From contig DAOWLL010000043.1 of the NCBI GenBank assembly GCA_030641945.1, positions 1 through 8,920 of the forward strand: a DNA stretch of 8,920 nt. Reading direction: 5' to 3'. The stretch is from Gammaproteobacteria bacterium. GTDB lineage: Bacteria > Pseudomonadota > Gammaproteobacteria > SZUA-229. The first letter of the stretch is position 1, and each line of letters opens with the position of its first letter. The notes below the pieces were generated by a model. The model did no database searches and had not been told where the DNA came from. It worked only from the letters and a program-made list of their open reading frames with translations. The translations under genes were made by a program, and so were the position numbers. Of the stretch, positions 6,502 to 8,920 are shown in pieces.

Positions 6502-7485
6502 TTAGCGCACTTTAACAGTCGTGATTTCTTCACCATCCGGATCAGTCAGGTGTACAGCGCATGCTATACATGGGTCGAAGCTGTGGATGGTGCGTAATAT
6601 CTCGACAGGCTGCTCGGGGTCATGCAGGGTATGATTGTCCTGCAGGGCAGCTTCATAGGCACCGGGCTGACCGTTCGGGTCTCTTGGGCCTGCATTCCAC
6701 GTGCTGGGGACAACGCACTGGTAGTTATTGATCTTTTCATCCTCGATCACGATCCAGTGGGCCAGGGCGCCTCGAGGTGCTTCCATGAAGCCTACACCAC
6801 GTGCCTGTGTGGGCCATGTCGATGGTTCCCATAACACTTCATTAAAGGTGCGTGTGTCACCCGCTTTGATGTTTGTAATGAGATCGTCATACCAGCCCTG
6901 CATGTTGTCAGCAAAGATCTTGGTTTCAAGGCCGCGCGCAGCAGTGCGCCCCAGAGTGGAGAACAGCGCGGTGACCGGTACATCCAGCGTGTTCAGTGTC
7001 AGGTTGACCAGTTCCTTGGCCTGCTCATTGCCGGTGGCGTATAGCATTAATACACGCGCTAGCGGACCCACCTCCATCGAATGACCTTTCCAGCGCGGAG
7101 ATTTGAGCCACGAGTAGGACTGGTCAACATCCAGGTGCTGATAGGGCGGTTTTGGCCCAGTGTAATTCAGATTGGTTTCGCCATCATAGGGGTGCAGACC
7201 CTGGTCCTTGCCGCCGTTATAGTCATACCAGGAATGTGAAACGAACTCCTGGATCTGACTGGGGTCGTTCATGTCGACTTCATGAATGGTGGTGAGATCA
7301 CGATTCAAAATAGCGCCGCCTGGTACAAGATAGGATGAGGGGTCCTCCATACCCTTGCCTGCGGTAGGGAAGTCGCCGTAGGTGAGGAAGTTGCCGAGCC
7401 CTTCACCGCGTGATCCCCAGTCCTTGTAAAAGCCGGCAATTGCCAACAGGTCAGGGATATAGACCTGGTCAACAAAGGTGCGCAT
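6502..7485 (-). CDS. Hydrogenase large subunit, C-terminal part after the TAG
   Basis: The frame continues directly from the TAG (NPHPNFVVGGVACPI) and stays open to a TAA... type stop region at 6502-6504. The first internal ATG is at 7485 (MRTFVDQVYIPD), giving 327 residues. It includes the DPCIACAVH Ni-ligand motif and the 15-residue C-terminal extension that is cut off in maturation. I see no ribosome site before 7485, so independent translation is doubtful; the entry records the fragment rather than claiming a separate protein. Confidence 0.55.
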   Translation of the reverse strand: MRTFVDQVYIPDLLAIAGFYKDWGSRGEGLGNFLTYGDFPTAGKGMEDPSSYLVPGGAILNRDLTTIHEVDMNDPSQIQEFVSHSWYDYNGGKDQGLHPYDGETNLNYTGPKPPYQHLDVDQSYSWLKSPRWKGHSMEVGPLARVLMLYATGNEQAKELVNLTLNTLDVPVTALFSTLGRTAARGLETKIFADNMQGWYDDLITNIKAGDTRTFNEVLWEPSTWPTQARGVGFMEAPRGALAHWIVIEDEKINNYQCVVPSTWNAGPRDPNGQPGAYEAALQDNHTLHDPEQPVEILRTIHSFDPCIACAVHLTDPDGEEITTVKVR

Positions 7486-7596
7486 CTGGTTGATGATGTC
7501 CTGTACCTGCGACAGCCGCTTGGCGTTGATCGCGGAATCGGAATTCAGATCGATTGGACAGGCAACACCGCCGACAACGAAGTTCGGGTGCGGGTT

Positions 7597-8232
7597 CTAG
7601 CCGCCGAAGATCGTGTGTAGCTTCGCCACATCACGCTGCCAGCTGAGCGCTTCAAGATAATGTGCCACGGCCATCAGGTTGGCTTCTGGCGGCAGCTTGT
7701 ATGCAGGATGGCCCCAGTAAGCCTTGGCAAAGATACCGAGCTGTCCAGATTCAACGAAGTCCTTGAGTTTCTTCTTCATGTCCGAGAAGTAGCCGGGAGA
7801 AGATTTAGGATAACTGCTTAACGACTGTGCCAGTTCCGAAGTGGCCTTGGGATCCGCGCTCAGTGCGGACACCACATCGACCCAGTCGAGTGCATGCAGA
7901 TGATAGAAATGCATGACATGGTCATGGACATACTGCGCACCGTTCATCAGGTTGCGAATCAGTTCGGCATTGGGCGGAATCTTGTAATCCAGCGCATTCT
8001 CGACCGAGCGGATAGAAGCCATGCCATGTACCAGTGTGCATACGCCGCAAATGCGTTGCGCAAATGCCCATGCGTCCCTGGGATCGCGGCCTTGCAGAAT
8101 GACTTCAATACCACGCACCATCGTGCCAGATGAGTAGGCGCTTTCAATCTTGTCGCCATTCATTTGTGCTTCGATACGAAGGTGACCTTCGATGCGGGTA
8201 ATCGGGTCAACTACAACTCTTTCATTGGACAT
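7597..8232 (-). CDS. Hydrogenase large subunit, N-terminal part up to the TAG
   Basis: If TAG is read as stop, the product is 211 residues. It carries the RICGVC motif and the first conserved His (CTLVHG) but lacks the second cysteine pair needed to hold the Ni-Fe site, so on its own it could not be an active hydrogenase. It begins 15 bases after the upstream 151-aa gene and ends at HTIFGG. It is given separately so the two readings of the gene are both recorded. Confidence 0.6.
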   Translation of the reverse strand: MSNERVVVDPITRIEGHLRIEAQMNGDKIESAYSSGTMVRGIEVILQGRDPRDAWAFAQRICGVCTLVHGMASIRSVENALDYKIPPNAELIRNLMNGAQYVHDHVMHFYHLHALDWVDVVSALSADPKATSELAQSLSSYPKSSPGYFSDMKKKLKDFVESGQLGIFAKAYWGHPAYKLPPEANLMAVAHYLEALSWQRDVAKLHTIFGG

Positions 8233-8247
8233 GTTCGTGATCTCGCT

Positions 8248-8703
8248 TTATGAATTCAGATAATCAGACAGAATTTGATATTGCTGTTCGCTTTCGTTAC
8301 TTGTTGACATGTCATCGGCATCAATTTGCATGCTGGTCCTTGCCATTCGGCTGCTCATGGCTGCCTGCCAGGCTGGGCTGCCTGATGAACATTGTTCGCA
8401 CGGAGTCAGTGCAGCCACCGCTGCCCTTGAAACAAAATAGCCGGCCTGTTCTGTCCAGTTACCTTCTGCTCCACAGCGTGTGTGGCTGTCGATGGTTGAA
8501 GCTTTTGCTGTTCTCAGAGCATTCGAAAGTTCATCAGCTGAGGCTTCATTGTCAGCTGCAACTTTGACAACACGTGCAATGCGCTCATCAGTACTTAATG
8601 CTAATACGTGTTCGACAAACCTGGCCGCAATCAAACGCTGACTAGACTCATCAAGATCTTTTATCGCTTGTTTGAACTCAGTGTCATTTGTTATTTGGCT
8701 CAT
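8248..8703 (-). CDS. Unrecognised 151-aa protein between isp2-type and hydrogenase large-subunit genes
   Basis: I do not recognise a named family. I chose the ATG at 8703 (MSQITND) over the GTG at 8712, because a weak TAGAG lies 8-9 bases before the ATG and overlaps the GTG. The protein has no signal peptide or membrane helix, so it is probably cytoplasmic. The N-terminal half is helical and acidic (FKQAIKDLDESSQRLIAARFVEHVLAL, DERIARVVKVAAD). The middle holds THTRCGAEG-like SHTRCGAEGNWTEQAGYFVSRA. A CEQC pair follows at residues 102-105, then the Trp/Met/Arg-rich segment PAWQAAMSSRMARTS and an acidic Ser-rich tail ending QILSDYLNS. Three cysteines in all (77, 102, 105) could bind metal or Fe-S. 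Its place inside the operon, 18 bases after isp2 and 15 before the large subunit, points to a hydrogenase-linked role such as assembly or electron transfer; that is inference. Confidence 0.78.
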   Translation of the reverse strand: MSQITNDTEFKQAIKDLDESSQRLIAARFVEHVLALSTDERIARVVKVAADNEASADELSNALRTAKASTIDSHTRCGAEGNWTEQAGYFVSRAAVAALTPCEQCSSGSPAWQAAMSSRMARTSMQIDADDMSTSNESEQQYQILSDYLNS

Positions 8704-8721
8704 TTTCGTCACTCTACTTAT

Positions 8722-8920
8722 TTAATTATCTTCGAGGTTTTCAGCAAGTATTTCAGTCAGGCTGAGTACGGGCATATCCATGTGATTTTCCTCGAGACCG
8801 TCCTCGAGATAGATGCGGCAGTTAGAGCAGGCCGAAATCATGCCATCGACATGGATTGCATCGAGCTGGTCTTTCTTGCGCTGAAACACCTGCAGCCGGA
8901 TTTCATCGGCACGTTCGTTG
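8722..8920 (-). CDS. isp2: Isp2-type HdrD-like iron-sulfur protein, C-terminal end (partial)
   Basis: Only the last 65 residues are visible (frame from 8919 to TAA 8722-8724). SACSNCR supplies a CxxC that fits the end of the CCG domain found in HdrB/HdrD-type heterodisulfide-reductase-related subunits. It is followed by an acidic tail (LSLTEILAENLEDN). In group 1e hydrogenases of purple sulfur bacteria such as Thiocapsa and Allochromatium, the small-subunit and large-subunit genes are separated by isp1 (NarI-like cytochrome b) and isp2 (HdrD-like), which carry electrons from the enzyme to the membrane. The position just upstream of the large subunit on the same strand agrees. The start, and isp1, lie beyond the right edge. 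Confidence 0.68.
   Translation of the reverse strand, partial: NERADEIRLQVFQRKKDQLDAIHVDGMISACSNCRIYLEDGLEENHMDMPVLSLTEILAENLEDN

Larger units (their letters stand above)
6502..8232 (-). pseudogene. hynL: [NiFe] hydrogenase large subunit, interrupted by one in-frame TAG
   Basis: The catalytic subunit of an uptake-type [NiFe] hydrogenase binds the Ni-Fe site and oxidises H2. Read through, it has 576 residues, close to the usual length for group 1 enzymes (around 570-600). The N-terminal Ni-ligand motif RICGVC is at 60-65 and the C-terminal DPCIACAVH at 553-561. Maturation proteases cut after that His, removing 15 residues. EFVSHSWY, GLHPYDG, SPRWKGHSMEVGPLAR and APRGALAHWI are typical group 1 blocks. 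The frame is unbroken except for TAG at 7597-7599 (codon 212), where relatives have Lys in FGGKNPHPN. No frameshift or deletion accompanies it. Downstream sequence shows no decay. The adjacent isp2-type gene supports group 1e (Isp/HynL). Possible explanations are a recent A-to-T nonsense mutation, a base error, or readthrough. Start ATG 8232 has only a weak GAGA ribosome site. Confidence 0.85.

Noticed and set aside
7597..7599. Selenocysteine-type recoding
   Set aside because: The stop is TAG, not TGA, and the replaced residue in relatives is Lys rather than Cys at a metal site.
7485..7600. Frameshift in the hydrogenase large subunit
   Set aside because: Both halves are in the same frame (8232 and 7485 share phase) and translate continuously through 7486-7596; only the TAG interrupts.
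8250..8567. 105-aa plus-strand frame opposite the 151-aa hydrogenase-operon gene
   Set aside because: The minus-strand frame fits operon spacing and has sensible composition; the plus frame is Cys/Leu-rich and isolated.

Overview
The window looks like chromosomal DNA of a gammaproteobacterium. The glutaminyl-tRNA synthetase is colinear with the E. coli enzyme. The right-hand end carries part of an Isp-type (group 1e-like) [NiFe] hydrogenase operon, a type best known from purple sulfur bacteria and other sulfur-oxidising Gammaproteobacteria. The assignment to a sulfur/hydrogen-oxidising lineage is inference from gene content only.

Layout, left to right. (1) Bases 3-95 look like the tail of a gene entering from the left. 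It is followed on the + strand by an unrecognised small secreted protein (173-640). (2) Bases 641-1018 hold no gene but contain a 313-bp element bounded by 36-bp inverted repeats (one mismatch), with a decayed hairpin pair inside. (3) A compact minus-strand group runs 4439 to 1019: a TfoX N-terminal-domain protein overlaps a POT-family peptide transporter by 4 bp (ATGA), and glnS follows directly. (4) The divergent region 4440-4895 holds a 23-bp perfect inverted pair of GTAG-headed REP units (a REPIN-like structure), several CTCTG/TTTGCG periodic repeats, and an FNR/Dnr-type operator with a -10 box at class II spacing in front of nnrS (4896-6089, +). (5) The convergent region 6090-6290 holds a second, different GTAG-headed REPIN whose first hairpin plus T-rich tail can terminate nnrS. 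(6) The minus-strand hydrogenase operon runs from 8920 down to 6291: the C-terminus of an HdrD-like Isp2 protein, an unrecognised 151-aa protein, the hydrogenase large subunit, and a 63-aa His-rich membrane protein.

The most notable observation is that the large-subunit frame is open and conserved over its whole length, with both CxxC nickel-ligand motifs, yet carries one in-frame TAG (7597-7599). The TAG sits where relatives have lysine in the FGGKNPHPN segment. This is either a very recent nonsense mutation, a base error, or readthrough; the sequence alone cannot decide.

Functionally, the right half links H2 oxidation (large subunit plus the Isp electron-transfer branch) with an anaerobic/NO-responsive gene (nnrS under an FNR/Dnr-like box), suggesting a facultatively anaerobic or denitrifying lifestyle. 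The left half is housekeeping. All three intergenic regions are occupied by short hairpin repeats with related architecture, and no transposase for them is present in the window.
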